A stretch of DNA of 64,000 bases, from positions 114,520,133-114,584,132 of the forward strand of contig NC_084463.1 of the NCBI RefSeq assembly GCF_027409185.1, given 5' to 3'. The notes below the pieces were generated by a model, which worked only from the letters and a program-made list of their open reading frames with translations, was not told the origin of the DNA and searched no databases. This stretch comes from Cynocephalus volans (Eukaryota; Chordata; Mammalia; Dermoptera; Cynocephalidae). Positions 13,401 through 22,860 of the stretch are shown here, piece after piece. Each line of letters starts with the position of its first letter. Position 1 is the stretch's first letter. The translations under genes were made by a program, and so were the position numbers.

Positions 13401-16400
13401 GTTCAAATTTCCAATTGTCTTATAAACGTCATAATTTTTGTGTGTGCACTCTAGCTTAAATTCTGAAATTTGTGTAGTCTTTATGGTAACATTCAAAGAA
13501 CTCAACTACATTACTAACAAGAATACCACTTTCCTTAAGAGATAAAATCTAATATAACAGTAAGATAACTATGAAATTATACCTCAATCAACTAATATAT
13601 TAAAGTACAAAGATACTTATAAAAATTACATTCTACTTCTAAATGAATTGACACCAGTGATTGCAAAAACCAAGCATTCTAGCCTCATCTAACAGGTTCT
13701 TTGAATCGTTTTTAGAGCCCAGAATCTTCAGCCTTCTTAGAACAGGAATTAGATGATAACTGCAGCCTTTCTCATTAAAAAAGTTGTTCCTTCAAGGGTA
13801 AAAAGACCCACATTCCACAAAAGGAGAACTCTAAAACAAGGTCAAAAACCCAAAGCCATAGGGGTTACTAATCATGTCAATAAATAAATTAAGTGGCCCG
13901 GAGTAATACAATTGAGAATGATAGGCAATGTCATAAATAAGAATACATATAACCTATTTAAAGGGAGATACTGTCATTCAATTTCAGTAGATTCCTGTCA
14001 GGCAAAAACTAAGGCTCAGCGTTATCAGATCTTTTGACTTTTTCAATGTTGACAACTTAATGACAGGAAAACATACTGTGCTGGCCAAACAAAACATGTC
14101 TGCAAACTTACATACAGCCTGCCAGCAATCACTGTGGAACATGTTGTCTAAAAGACTAAATAGCCCTCACAGAACTAAGCCAAAGGATTATCTTTATTTA
14201 CCTATAGATAGTATAGATGGCCAAAACAGCATTTCTTCTAACATAGCTGTGTCGATGTTCCAAACAAGCACGGATAGCTGGCATTAAAGGTTCTAGCAAT
14301 TCGGCTTCTTTCAATTTGCAAAGAAAACGAAGAGTAGATCCTCGAATAAATTCATTAGGATGCTGGAGATCCTGACGTAAAAATTTAAATATGAAATGTT
14401 GAGTTTCAGCTTTTTACAAAAAAATTTTTTTAATGTAAGACCTTCCAGTGGAAACAATGAAAGTAAGTCTGAGGAAAAAAAAAACCTACGTTATCAGACA
14501 ATTTCCATCAGATTCCTGTTGATTAAAGCAATTTTTGTTGATTTCATCGGTGTATTATATATTACGTGTCACTGGTTTTTATTAATAATACATACACATA
14601 AAATGCATAGAAAATGTCTGAAAAAAGTAACAATATAGCTTTTTATAACTCTTTACAATTTGAATTCCAAATATCTAAAACTTACATCTTATCAAAGATT
14701 AATTTAAAATATTAAAACAAAGCCCATCCCACCAATTTTATACTTATTTATTTAAAATTAAAGCAATACTCAGAAATAATTATAGTTGTGTTTACCTTTC
14801 TGTATGCATCACATACAAGGATCATTTCATGTAAAAGTCTCCCATCTGGAGTTGTTTTAGGAACAATTTCCCAAAATACCAAAAGTAATTTTTTGATGGT
14901 ATGATCCTGAAGGGGTAGCACAAAACGAATGATGGTCATCAGAAGTCCAGGAAGTTTTTCACCATTCAGAATCATAATAATTACTTTCTTCAAAGCTTCA
15001 GTCTTTGACTTCACATCTCCTTTTTCTGATTCAGAAAAAACAAACAAACAAAAAAAAAAACCACAATTATTTCAAAAGAAAATTCCCTGGATAATTTTAG
15101 CAATTGTCAAAATAAAATGTACTTTCTTACTTCATTTATTATTGGCAATGGTAATAAAGGTACAAACCCTAGTGACAAGGGTTCTCCACCTGGCTCTGCC
15201 ACAAACAAGCTGTATGTCTCTGTACAAGTCATTTATCTGAACCTCCGATTCTTTACATATAACATAAAGGCACTGGATTAGATTTCTGGTCTGTAACCAA
15301 TTAAGTTGATGCAGATTTCATAAATCTACAGGTATACAACGTAACCATGTGTTTCAAACACACATGCAGCTATTTTTCAAAATGTAAATAGATGCTCTTA
15401 GGATAAGTGCTTCTGAATTAGAAATAGCTTAGCTATTTTGTGTACATTTTCTCAAAGTTACAATCACTCTTACAGGGGTGGAATATGTGACATTTTTTAA
15501 CATTAGAAGGAAGGCCCTCATTCTAAAAATGGTTTGAAACTAGAGTAGATTAATTCTGAAATCTCATCATATGAGGGTACCTCAAAAAGTTCATGGAAAA
15601 ATAGAAATAAAAGACAATATGAATCCTTCCATGAACTTTTTGAAGTACTCTCATATAAAAGTTTAGAATCTTTTCTAAGATATCATCTGAAAAACTAAAA
15701 GAAAATTAAAATGTTCTAAATTAGTAGCCATTGTTTAGAATGAAAAATGACACAATTAAGATAAAATTCTAGTTTACTGTTAGCCTAAAAACTATGCAAT
15801 GTAAAGTATTTTATGCAAAACAACCTATAATTACACATCATTATCATTGCATACTGACAAATTTATGGTACTATACATCTTTTGAATACAAAGTTCAAAG
15901 GCAGAAATATGAGACAAGCACATTCTAATACAATTGTTTAGATAATTAAATAAATATCTGGGGGAGGGGAGAAAAAAAGGATGACAAGTGTTCCATAATC
16001 TTAGGGCTATCATGAGGAATAGAACTAAAACTAATGGGTAGAAGTTACAAGGAAGCAGATTTGGCTTTAAATATGAGAAATACATATCTAACTATTAGAG
16101 ATAATTGGCTATTAAAGAGTTCCCTGTAGTAAAAGAGACAGAGACTGTACATGACCATTTGGCAGGGATACAGTGAAGGATTTAAGCTTCAGAAGAAATG
16201 AACTAGGAAGTCAAAAGCCTTTCTAGCCCCCAAAGGGTATACATTATTACTATGTTAGTGTGATATTTTCACATGTTGCAGAACAGAGAATACCATCAGG
16301 TATTTGAACTGAGAACACAGTTGAGAGTTTTTGTCAAATTTATCCCACAAGAGTCAATATTTTTGTTTAAAATAGACTAAGCTATTCTCATGCATCTTTT

Positions 16401-18796
16401 GCTGCTTCAGAGTTTTCTATCTCCTGCCACATATGAAAAAAATTGGTGTGTGCCATATTAAATCAAGAAACGTGCAAATGTAAAAGGATAAAGTGAGTAT
16501 CAACTGGGCAAACCTTCGGTTTTTAAGTAAGTCTATGAGGATGACAAAAACAAAGCATCAGGAGAAGACAGTAGTTAATAGCAGTAACTACAAAAATAAG
16601 CCAGAATAGGCAAAATTCTAGATGGCTAAAGTTGTTTTCACGGAGCCTGAACAGGTTTTCCCTCTTTTGCTCCAAAGCTCTCCTTCCAAATTGAAAAAAA
16701 GACTTTCTTTTTTCCCCTAATCTGTTTGATAGCATAAAGGACACAAAGACCAAAAGGCATAAAATTGTATTACTATAATCCCGATGGCTTCTTTTGCTTC
16801 AGTTTTTGTCTACTTTTAACAAATCAGTAAATTCCTAAAAGTTCAGCAGAATAGAACTTCGCTTGTAACAGAAGTTTAAAAAGTTTAATAGCAAATTTGT
16901 AAAAAATCTATACCATTCTTATTTTAAGCCCCTTCCCTCCCCCAATTTCCATTTATTCCAACAATCCAAATTGAGGTGAAGGATGTTTCTCTCCACATCT
17001 TCAAAATTTTCAGAACATTTTTCCTCTATGAACACCACAAAAAATATAGAAAATTTCAAATATCAATTCAATTCACCAAAATACATTAAGTACCTGCTAC
17101 TCCAGGGAACTTACAGTCATCAGAATTCAGATCCAATGGTAAGATTAAAAAGGTAAATAGTTAAAGCAACTCAGTATTTAACCAAACAAAAAAGCATTTG
17201 TTACTCAAAATTGGAATTGAGTTCTAAACGTTTTTCTCAACTTTTCTTAAAGGCAAAAATATACACAAAATTGGAGACCATTTATTTATTAAATGGTTGG
17301 AGGAGGGTAGTTAAGGCAGCTGCAATTAAACGAGGGAACTGTTTTTTTTTTTTAAAGATGACCGGTAAGGGGATCTTAACCCTTGACTTGGTGTTGTCAG
17401 CACCATGCTCTCTGAAGTGAGCTAACTGGCCACGTTATCAGCACTGCACTCTCCCAAGTGAGCTACGGGCTGGCCCTAGGGAACTGTTTCAATTAAGGAT
17501 AGGTTTTGTCCTTTACCTTCCCAACTATAACCTTAAGTATTTGGGGGAATAAAGAAAACTTTTAAATTATGAAAAAAAAACAGTAATGAAAGTATATTCA
17601 CTAATTTGCATTCAACTATCTTACAGAAATATGAAGAAAAAGAAAATATTGTGGTTTCTGCATATTATGGTATCAGTTTGAATGTCATAAAAGAGGGTTT
17701 CTTTCCTTTTCTCTAAAAATATATCTCAGGCTGGCCGGTTAGCTCAGTTGGTTAAAGCATGGTGCTGATAACACAAAGTATGTGGTGCAATCCCTATACC
17801 AGCCAGCACCAAAACAAACAAACAAACAAACAAACAAAGATCTCAATAGAAATCTACTGTTAAGTAACCTAAAATCAGTAAGTATTCCATTACTGCTGAT
17901 TAAGAGGTAGGAATAAAATACTGTCACTTTTCAAATGGCAAACTGCCTTCTAAAAGATACTTTCAATATTTAAAGCATAATTTCCACTGTTTAAAACAGT
18001 TATTTATCAGTTTGTTATACTTATTTTTAGCAGTTCAATCAAACGAGTCATTACTTTTGAAAGTGTATTATTTAAAAAATATTTTTTTGACAAAATCACT
18101 CACTAAAAGGAGATACTGTATACACTAATTCAGAAATATACTTTTTGTTTTCTTCTTTGCAAAAATACTTCATTTATTTATTTTTGCCAAAATAATTTAA
18201 AAATGAAAAGCTTAAACCTTTCAGGAAAATACATGTTTATTCTATTGATGACCTAATTTGTTTAGGTGGGGAACCCAAAGAACCAAGTTCTTTCGGTTTT
18301 ACAAAGTAATACGTTATTAAGTGTACAAAGGAACTGAGATATTCCAATACACATTCTCAACCCGTTACCTACAGAGAAATGCCAGCTACATTTAAGTATA
18401 ATATATTGAACTGCACAAGCAATTATGTTATTCTGAGCAATATTCAACAACCAAACTACTACATTTCTTTAGCTTTACTAAACTAAACAGATGTTATATT
18501 TCCAAAAACTGATACTGCAAGCCTAAAAGTAACAAATTTTCATTTTAAATAAGACAAAAGGTCTACTGAAGAGATCCTAGAAAAAAAATATTTAGACAAA
18601 AATTAAGCGTTTCTAATTATAAAGGAACATGAAATGTAAATGAGATTTTTTTTCATTTTTTCCCCCTTATTTTCATTTCATTCTTAAAATATTACCAAAG
18701 TTTACCTAGGTCATTTTTTAAGCTAATTTCAGATGGTGGTTCTGAATCCATTGGCACGTTAATTAACGTGTAGCACACGTTCTCAGCAGCCGTCAT
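1365..18796 (-). CDS. COPB1: Coatomer subunit beta (beta-COP), 5' half of gene, residues 1-485
   Basis: Beta-COP is a subunit of the cytosolic COPI coat, which assembles on Golgi membranes with ARF1 and drives Golgi-to-ER and intra-Golgi retrograde vesicle traffic. Eleven coding exons read in frame from [11 protein letters not shown] to RRSLGE and match the beta-COP family as I know it. The visible part is the adaptin-N-like alpha-solenoid of HEAT-type helices (about residues 20-485). The appendage domain of the roughly 953-residue protein would lie in exons beyond base 1. Exons: 18706-18796, 14796-15025, 14202-14371, 12536-12650, 10330-10422, 8125-8262, 5513-5632, 3736-3843, 3506-3652, 2632-2777 and 1365-1461. 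They sum to 1455 nt, exactly 485 codons. The start ATG at 18794-18796 has an ACC-ATG context. The gene is truncated only by the window edge; no frameshift or internal stop was seen. Confidence 0.97.
2632..2777 (-). CDS. COPB1: COPB1 exon 11, residues 405-453
   Basis: Encodes [16 protein letters not shown] through VFHAIKSV plus two bases of Lys-453. The donor is CAA|GTAGGT. The apparent in-frame stop just after Lys (TAG) belongs to this donor and is spliced out. It is 146 nt. Confidence 0.96.
3506..3652 (-). CDS. COPB1: COPB1 exon 10, residues 356-404
   Basis: Encodes [18 protein letters not shown] through MAANVIPV. The acceptor is TTCTGTAG and the donor is GTG|GTATGT. It is 147 nt and phase 0 at both ends. 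Confidence 0.97.
3736..3843 (-). CDS. COPB1: COPB1 exon 9, residues 320-355
   Basis: Encodes [16 protein letters not shown] through SSRNVEE. The acceptor is TTTTTTAG and the donor is GAGAG-type GAG|GTAAAA. It is 108 nt. The intron to exon 10 is only 83 nt, the shortest in the window. Confidence 0.97.
4470..4935 (-). mobile_element. L1 3' UTR fragment
   Basis: Resembles mammalian L1M 3' UTRs in reverse (CTGTGTACCCTTTACCAATTG, then TTAACATTGATCAATACTATT). Diverged; limits approximate. Confidence 0.5.
5151..5308 (-). repeat. GC-rich dimeric tRNA-derived SINE with perfect target-site duplication
   Basis: A poly(T) head on the plus strand is followed by two tRNA-like modules rich in CpG, ending GGGGTCGGCCC. 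A perfect 14-bp duplication AGTCTTCAAGTATT flanks it (5137-5150 and 5309-5322). The undecayed CpGs and exact duplication suggest a recent insertion. Confidence 0.9.
5371..5471 (-). repeat. tRNA-Ile-derived SINE, monomer
   Basis: A T-rich head, GGGGATCCAAACCCTTGAC, and AACCAACTGAGCTAACC. A near-perfect 10-bp duplication GAAAAATA(G/T)T lies at 5361-5370 and 5472-5481. Confidence 0.85.
5513..5632 (-). CDS. COPB1: COPB1 exon 8, residues 280-319
   Basis: Encodes [16 protein letters not shown] through [10 protein letters not shown]. The acceptor is TATATAG and the donor is CAG|GTAAGT. It is 120 nt. Two SINEs (5151-5308 and 5371-5471) sit just downstream of its donor in the next intron, the nearer one 42 bp away. 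Confidence 0.97.
6557..6969 (+). mobile_element. Solo LTR, MaLR (MST/MLT-like)
   Basis: Starts TG and ends CA. It has the MaLR landmarks CTCATGTTGAAATTTAATCC, a TGTCCCAGAATTATGAGC region and CTACCCAGTCTCAGATATT near the end. The flanking 5-mers ACCAT and ACCAC match 4 of 5, as expected for an old ERVL-MaLR insertion. Only the LTR remains; no internal coding sequence. Confidence 0.8.
7622..7720 (-). repeat. tRNA-Ile-derived SINE, monomer
   Basis: Poly(T) followed by GGCAGCTGGCCAGTACAGG and ending CTAACCGGCCAGC. An imperfect duplication CCTGATA(T/C)AG lies at 7607 and 7721. Confidence 0.85.
8125..8262 (-). CDS. COPB1: COPB1 exon 7, residues 234-279
   Basis: Encodes [15 protein letters not shown] through SSAPTAIK. 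The acceptor is TTCTCCAG and the donor is CAAG|GTACTG. It is 138 nt and phase 0 at both ends. Confidence 0.97.
9426..9526 (+). repeat. tRNA-Ile-derived SINE, monomer
   Basis: The body GGCTGGCTGGTTAGCATAAC ends in CCAGCCACC and an A tail. A perfect 9-bp duplication AAAATCCAA lies at 9417-9425 and 9527-9535. Confidence 0.85.
10330..10422 (-). CDS. COPB1: COPB1 exon 6, residues 203-233
   Basis: Encodes [15 protein letters not shown] through VELIYK. The acceptor is TTTTTTTAG and the donor is AAG|GTAAGA. It is 93 nt and phase 0 at both ends, too short to appear as a long open frame. Confidence 0.96.
11020..11850 (+). mobile_element. L1 3' end (ORF2 terminus and 3' UTR), split by a SINE
   Basis: Characteristic L1 sequence: TCATTAGGATGGCTACTACC, GGAATATTATTCA, then ATGCTACAACATGGATGAAC, running to a 3' UTR near 11850. 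The protein frame is broken. A short SINE fragment (11390-11465) interrupts it. It lies in COPB1 intron 5. Confidence 0.8.
11390..11465 (-). repeat. tRNA-Ile-derived SINE, truncated, inside L1
   Basis: A (TTTA)n head, then GCAGTTGGCCAGTATGGGAA and CCCCTGACCTTGATG. It stops halfway through the tRNA body. The L1 target TTATTCA is repeated on both sides. Confidence 0.75.
12536..12650 (-). CDS. COPB1: COPB1 exon 5, residues 164-202
   Basis: Encodes (R)[16 protein letters not shown] through MLIHADQ. The acceptor is TTTAAAG and the donor is CAG|GTGAAG. It is 115 nt and returns to phase 0. Confidence 0.96.
13026..13068 (-). repeat. tRNA-Ile-derived SINE fragment
   Basis: Only the 5' end in reverse remains: CTAACCAAATGGGCTAACCA followed by GCCAGCCC. 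Confidence 0.65.
13110..13480 (-). mobile_element. L1 3' UTR fragment
   Basis: Diverged sequence resembling an L1M 3' UTR in reverse (ACCTAGCTCCAACAAAGATT, TTTGAAGCAAATCTCAGAT). Family assignment is from recall. Confidence 0.4.
14202..14371 (-). CDS. COPB1: COPB1 exon 4, residues 108-164
   Basis: Encodes [16 protein letters not shown] through LAIYTIYR, a conserved HEAT-type segment ([12 protein letters not shown]). The acceptor is CGTCAG and the donor is TATAG|GTAAAT. It is 170 nt, ending two bases into Arg-164. Confidence 0.97.
14796..15025 (-). CDS. COPB1: COPB1 exon 3, residues 31-107
   Basis: Encodes [14 protein letters not shown] through VCDAYRK. The acceptor is GAATCAG and the donor is GAAAG|GTAAAC. 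It is 230 nt and restores phase 0 at its end. It covers the first helical repeats of the adaptin-like domain. Confidence 0.97.
15165..15300 (+). repeat. MIR SINE, diverged
   Basis: Contains CTGGCTCTGCCACAAACAAG, a TGTACAAGTCATTTATCTGA block and the following CTCCGATTCTTTACATATAA, the MIR core order. Confidence 0.55.
15572..15653. mobile_element. Mariner-like MITE with long terminal inverted repeats
   Basis: An 82-bp element bounded by TA dinucleotides (15570-15571 and 15654-15655). The ends are near-perfect inverted repeats (CTCAAAAAGTTCATGG left, CCATGAACTTTTTGAAG right) leaving a short central loop. The TA target and terminal palindromes fit a Tc1/mariner-derived non-autonomous element. 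It lies in COPB1 intron 2. Confidence 0.75.
17345..17477 (-). repeat. Dimeric tRNA-derived SINE
   Basis: Two modules in reverse: GACCGGTAAGGGGATCTTAA to GCTAACTGGCC, then GTTATCAGCACTGCACTCTC to CTACGGGCTGGCCC. A perfect 12-bp duplication AGGGAACTGTTT lies at 17333-17344 and 17478-17489. Confidence 0.9.
17729..17839 (+). repeat. tRNA-Ile-derived SINE with (CAAA)n tail
   Basis: GGCTGGCCGGTTAGCTCAGT is close to a tRNA-Ile 5' half. The tail is (CAAA)n. A short duplication ATCTCA lies at 17723-17728 and 17840-17845. Confidence 0.85.
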
Positions 18797-18856
18797 GGTT
18801 TCCGGTTATAATCAAGCCTCAATACAAGACTTCAGAATGATAAGATGCCAGAAAAT
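18706..18856 (-). CDS. COPB1: COPB1 exon 2: end of 5' UTR plus start codon, residues 1-30
   Basis: The acceptor is a pyrimidine-rich TTTTTCTAG ending at 18857. The 5' UTR runs to 18797 and coding starts at 18796. It encodes [10 protein letters not shown] to LKNDL plus the first base of Glu-31. The donor is CTAG|GTAAAC. The coding part is 91 nt. Confidence 0.95.
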
Positions 18857-19606
18857 CTAGAAAAACAAATACAGAGATATCATTACAAGTTTTTAAAAAA
18901 CCCACAAACCAGTAACTATAGTGATCTTTATTTTCTAAAGTTCACTCAGTTTGGCTTATGGGTTTTAAAATATTAGAAAGAGTGGGTCAATCTATATTGT
19001 GTTCCCATAAAAATAAACTCATAAAAAATACACTTGTCAGCCCCAGCCTAAGGTATATTAACTCTCACTCCCTTCTTCCTCCCCAGTCCCCCCGCCCAGG
19101 GTTTGAGAATGTTGTACAGCAGAATTAAGGCCCACAAAACAGTGACAGTCCCCCAGCCCCACCCCACGTTTTAGAACAGTGATTTTTAACACACACACAA
19201 TCTAAACTGCTAAAGTGAAGCGACCCTGGTGCACGAATACTCTGTCAAAATCTTAAAAGCTCTTTATTGCAGTCATCGGTCGGTTCCAACTCTGCGTCCG
19301 TGGCGCACCGTACCCCTACCTCAACGCACCCATTTCTCCCTCCCCTTCCTCCAGCAAAGCAGTCCCCGGCTTCAAAGGCCGAGCCCCGGGGTCTTGGGAG
19401 GGAAAAGACCCTGGCCAGTACGCAGGCCTGGATGGGGCGTCCGGCCCAGAGCTTCCCAGACCCCCACCCCCATCCATTCCCCTTTTCTAGGCCCAGACGC
19501 AAGCGGCCTAGCAGCTCCCGTTCCGCATCTTCCTCCTGGAAAGCCAGTTCCTCCGATTCTGCTCGGCCCACCACGCCTGCAGGATTTCCGTCTCATGGTC
19601 CGCTAC

Positions 19607-19780
19607 CTGGCTCCGAGGGGCAGCGGTTGGGACAACCGCAGGCCCGTCTGCTCTGGCTCCAACCCGCAGCAGCAGCAGCAGCAAGCAGCCACAGCAGCAG
19701 CACCTCAGAGTCCGTGGCTGACGTGGAAGGGGGTGGGGAGAGAACCGAAGCTACAGCCACCTAGCCCTACGGCGACTTAG
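19607..19780 (-). other. COPB1: COPB1 non-coding first exon (5' UTR), approximate
   Basis: This GC-rich exon is inferred from a CAG|GTAGCG splice donor whose last exon base is 19607 and from the CpG-rich setting. The 5' limit (transcription start) is a guess within roughly 19740-19810. In transcript sense it contains a CTG tract. It would splice to the acceptor at 18857-18858. A competing donor, GAG|GTAGGG, lies further along near 19310, so the exon could be longer. Confidence 0.55.
19667..19681 (-). repeat. (CTG)5 triplet tract in COPB1 5' UTR
   Basis: Five perfect CAG units on the plus strand (CTG in the transcript), followed at 19682-19703 by interrupted CAG-type units. It falls within the predicted non-coding exon 1, so it would not be translated. 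Confidence 0.85.
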
Positions 19781-20034
19781 AGAGGACAGGATTTCTCCGT
19801 CCTGAAGTTGCGCGCCGCAAGTATGTGCTACTTTCTTCCTTTTCTCTCGTCCACAATTGGTTTAAACCGCACAGCACAGTGGAAGCGCGTATATGTTGTT
19901 TTCCCTGCAAGCCAAGCGCTGGGTTAAGCGCTATGCTCACTTAAAAGCGGCTTGGAAATTGTTCCTTCTTTCAGGAACTAAAACAGTCAGGGGGAGGAAG
20001 CGTTTGGAGAGCGGAGAAGCATTTTTACAGGGCA

Positions 20035-20160
20035 ACGTGTGGCCCAGTGGAAAAGAGCGCTGGACTGGGAACTGGAAGCCCAGGAAGCTTTTGTTCACGT
20101 ACTGATAAATTGGGAAAGCAATTACTATTGGAAAGTAATTTCGGTTCTTTCAGTAAGGGC
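20035..20160 (+). repeat. MIR-like SINE fragment
   Basis: GTGGCCCAGTGGAAAAGAGC then GCTGGACTGGGAACTGGAAG resembles the 5' part of MIR elements. Confidence 0.45.
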
Positions 20161-20759
20161 CACTGGATTATATGAAGACCCATTTCAGTTTTTAATATCT
20201 CTAGTGGTCTGAATCTGCCTCTTTGCAGTTGGGCTAGAGTTGCTTGAACATAGAAAGTCTCATTGGCATAATTTCTGCTCTTTACTTAGTAATGGCTTCT
20301 TTTGTGATCCTTCCGGAGTACTCAGTAGATTAAAATTTTTTATGCATAAAGGGGAACAGTCACTGTTTTAAAGGACTTCACCTATCACTAAAGACATACT
20401 TGCTACTGCTATAATAAGCCATAGCACCTTCGGTCTTGCCCACTTGAGGTTCCATATCCTGAGGCTCCCACTCCACATCCCCCCCCCCCACAAAGGTTTC
20501 CTGGCTGATTATTAATATCATTTGAAGTCTTAATCAAAATATTGTGTATACAAAGATGTCTGACAGAACCTTCCCTTATTAACAGGTTCACCTCAGGGAG
20601 CTAGAACACAGTACCTCATCTCTCTAGAATCCAGCTATTTTGAGATTTCTTTGTTTTGGAACCATCAAGCAAAAACCAAATTATTCAAGCATCCAAAATA
20701 TATCACAAAGGCCGTGTGTTTACAGCTCTTTAATTATAAGACTGCCCTGTCTGATCCTG

Positions 20760-21200
20760 TGCATTCATTTTTAAACTTTTTATCTTGAGATAATTGTAGA
20801 GGGATATGAATAGAGATCCCATATACTCTTCAACCAATTGTAACATGTCACATAATTAAAGTACTTATTTGTGTATTTAGTTCTAGACAATTTTTATCAT
20901 GTTTAGATTTGTGTAATCAACATTAGTCATGATACACAATCATGACAAGGATCCCTCTTGCTATCTTCTATAGCCACAGCCACCTCCCTCCCTAACCCCT
21001 AGCAACCACCAGTCTGTCCCCTATCTCTATAATTTTGTCATTTCAATGATGTTATATAAATGGAATTATACAATGTGATTCTTTGAGATCAGCCTTTTTT
21101 ACTCAGCAGAGTTCCTTTGAGGTCAATCCAAGATGTATGTACAAGTTTGTTCCTTTTCTCTGTATTCATTTTTAATATGGAATTTTTACAAATGCAGTTA
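20760..21200 (-). mobile_element. L1 3' UTR fragment
   Basis: Reverse-oriented L1M-type 3' UTR: CCCATATACTCTTCAACCAA, CCCTAGCAACCACCAGTCTG, then CAGAGTTCCTTTGAGGTC. The same family recurs at 57775. Confidence 0.6.
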
Positions 21201-22210
21201 TCTGTTTTCTAAGTTCACTTGACTTATCAAGAAACGATAATCTGTCAGCATGAAATGAGCCCAAAAAAGGTATAAAAACTAGATTTAGCATTAAGAGAGC
21301 TCAGCAGTTCAGGGCCACTATGGTATAGGACTAACACTTCAGCTGCCCTAGAGGTTCATTGTTATAAACTTTGAGGTTTATTTAGGACACATTAAGAAAA
21401 CAAAGTCATTAAGAGTACTATTAAATATGAAAATAAGGCAAGAAAAAGTAGTGTTTTACAAAACCTCATTTTAGATCTGCACCTAAAACTGTCACTGTTA
21501 CATATTCTTTAATAAAAAGCTTCTTGAATAGATACCAAGATGTTACATAGCCTCACCAATTCTTCCTGACCTGTTAGAAAATGCACTTTATATTTTGGGA
21601 CTTATTTTTACTGTAGCATGTAATTATATTATTTTTGAATGCTTTTTAAATCAAATTATTTGAGAGCAAGGGCTTTGTCATATGTCAAGAATCATAAAAA
21701 TTTAGAATGTCTAGGAAATCAAGGCCTAGAGAAAAGAGAATTGGCCAAAATGGTCAAACGCTAGGACGTAGGATTAGAACCTGAATCTGGACAACCACTT
21801 TACTGCCTTTTATTTTTAATCATGTCAGTTATTCAGAACTGCAGACAGATGTTCAAAAATTCCAGGTGAATTGAATATTAGCTTTATATCAAAGTGATAG
21901 GCCTTATAAGACATTATTAGGAATTTTACTGTTTATAATCATTCAGCAGACTAAGTGGAATAACTGAGTACTAGACAAGACATGAAAGGACATCTTAATG
22001 AACTCTGTCCATACAGTGGAGTTGAGTTTTATGGGAATGGGACGATTTTTTCTGAAGTCAGTGTATAAGATTAAAATCACATATTGAAAAAATTACTTAA
22101 ATTACCCCCAAAGTACAATACAGGTCACTGTTTTTTTCCAGTGGAGTACTAGCCAACTAGTTGGCTTGTATTTAGGGGATAGGTAAAAAAATGAATCACG
22201 TAATATTTTT

Positions 22211-22240
22211 CTTGTTTTTTGGCAGCTAGCCAGTGCGAGT
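22211..22240 (-). repeat. tRNA-Ile-derived SINE, 30-bp remnant
   Basis: TTGTTTTTTGGCAGCTAGCC matches the head of reverse-oriented copies elsewhere in the window, then the match ends. Confidence 0.55.
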
Positions 22241-22554
22241 CTCTCTCTCACTGTTTAAGTGTGTGTATATGTGTTAAAGTTACATGTGCTTGATGCAACT
22301 CCATTGTAGGTCAAATGGTACTTGTGGCCTACTCCCAAGCTTAAATTTAGGCAGATTCTAGAGGCTACACCTGGAGTAGAGACTGCCATCTCACACATTC
22401 CTGTACTTAGTCGGAGGTCTTTCCCTCAGCAAGGCTGCCAGTTTCCTATACCCTCCATTCAAGAAGTTACAAAGATTTAAACCTACTAAGGCTTTTTAAG
22501 TTTGAGAAACCTGGGGGAAAAAAGCCAAACTAATATTTTATAAATTTTAGAGTT

Positions 22555-22860
22555 TACAAGCTGTTATCACATGAATTCTCCCATTTAACCCTCAAAATAA
22601 CTCTCTAGGGCTGGCCTGTTAGCTCAGTTGGTTAGAGCACAGTACTGATAACACCAAGGTCAAGAGTTTGGATCCCCTTACTGGACAGCTGGCCAAAAAA
22701 AAAAAAAAAAAAAAAGAAATTCTATATAGGGTTTCCTTGAAATAGGGCTAAGTAACTTGCCCAAAGCCAATAGCAGCTAATTAATAGAATTAGTTCTAAA
22801 ATCTGGGTCTAATATCTATAAATGAACTTCTCTTCTCTAGAAAGATGTACTATCTCAGAA
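22555..22860 (-). repeat. MIR element in reverse, split by a SINE
   Basis: Left part near 22575-22605 (TCTCCCATTTAACCCTCA) and right part near 22740-22830 (AAGTAACTTGCCCAAAGCC) are consecutive MIR segments, separated by the SINE at 22608-22715. Confidence 0.5.
22608..22715 (+). repeat. tRNA-Ile-derived SINE with long A tail
   Basis: GGGCTGGCCTGTTAGCTCAG, then ACACCAAGGTCAAGAGTTTG, ending in about 20 A. Among the best-preserved monomers in the window. Confidence 0.88.

Larger units (their letters stand above)
19230..19860. promoter_or_regulatory. COPB1: CpG-rich promoter region of COPB1
   Basis: A sharp local rise in G+C and CpG against an AT-rich background, coinciding with the predicted first exon. 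No TATA box is evident. An ATTGG (CCAAT on the minus strand) lies at 19856-19860, upstream of the likely start in transcript sense. Typical of a housekeeping CpG-island promoter. Boundaries are by eye. Confidence 0.7.

Noticed and set aside
19229..19780. Long overlapping open frames on both strands (up to 183 codons) near the COPB1 promoter
   Set aside because: They overlap in several frames in CpG-rich sequence, where stop codons are rare. None has a recognisable domain, and the minus strand here is non-coding exon 1 of COPB1.
22608..22700. Possible tRNA-Ile gene
   Set aside because: The body is degraded, ends in a poly(A) tail and recurs many times with target duplications, so it is a SINE rather than a tRNA gene.
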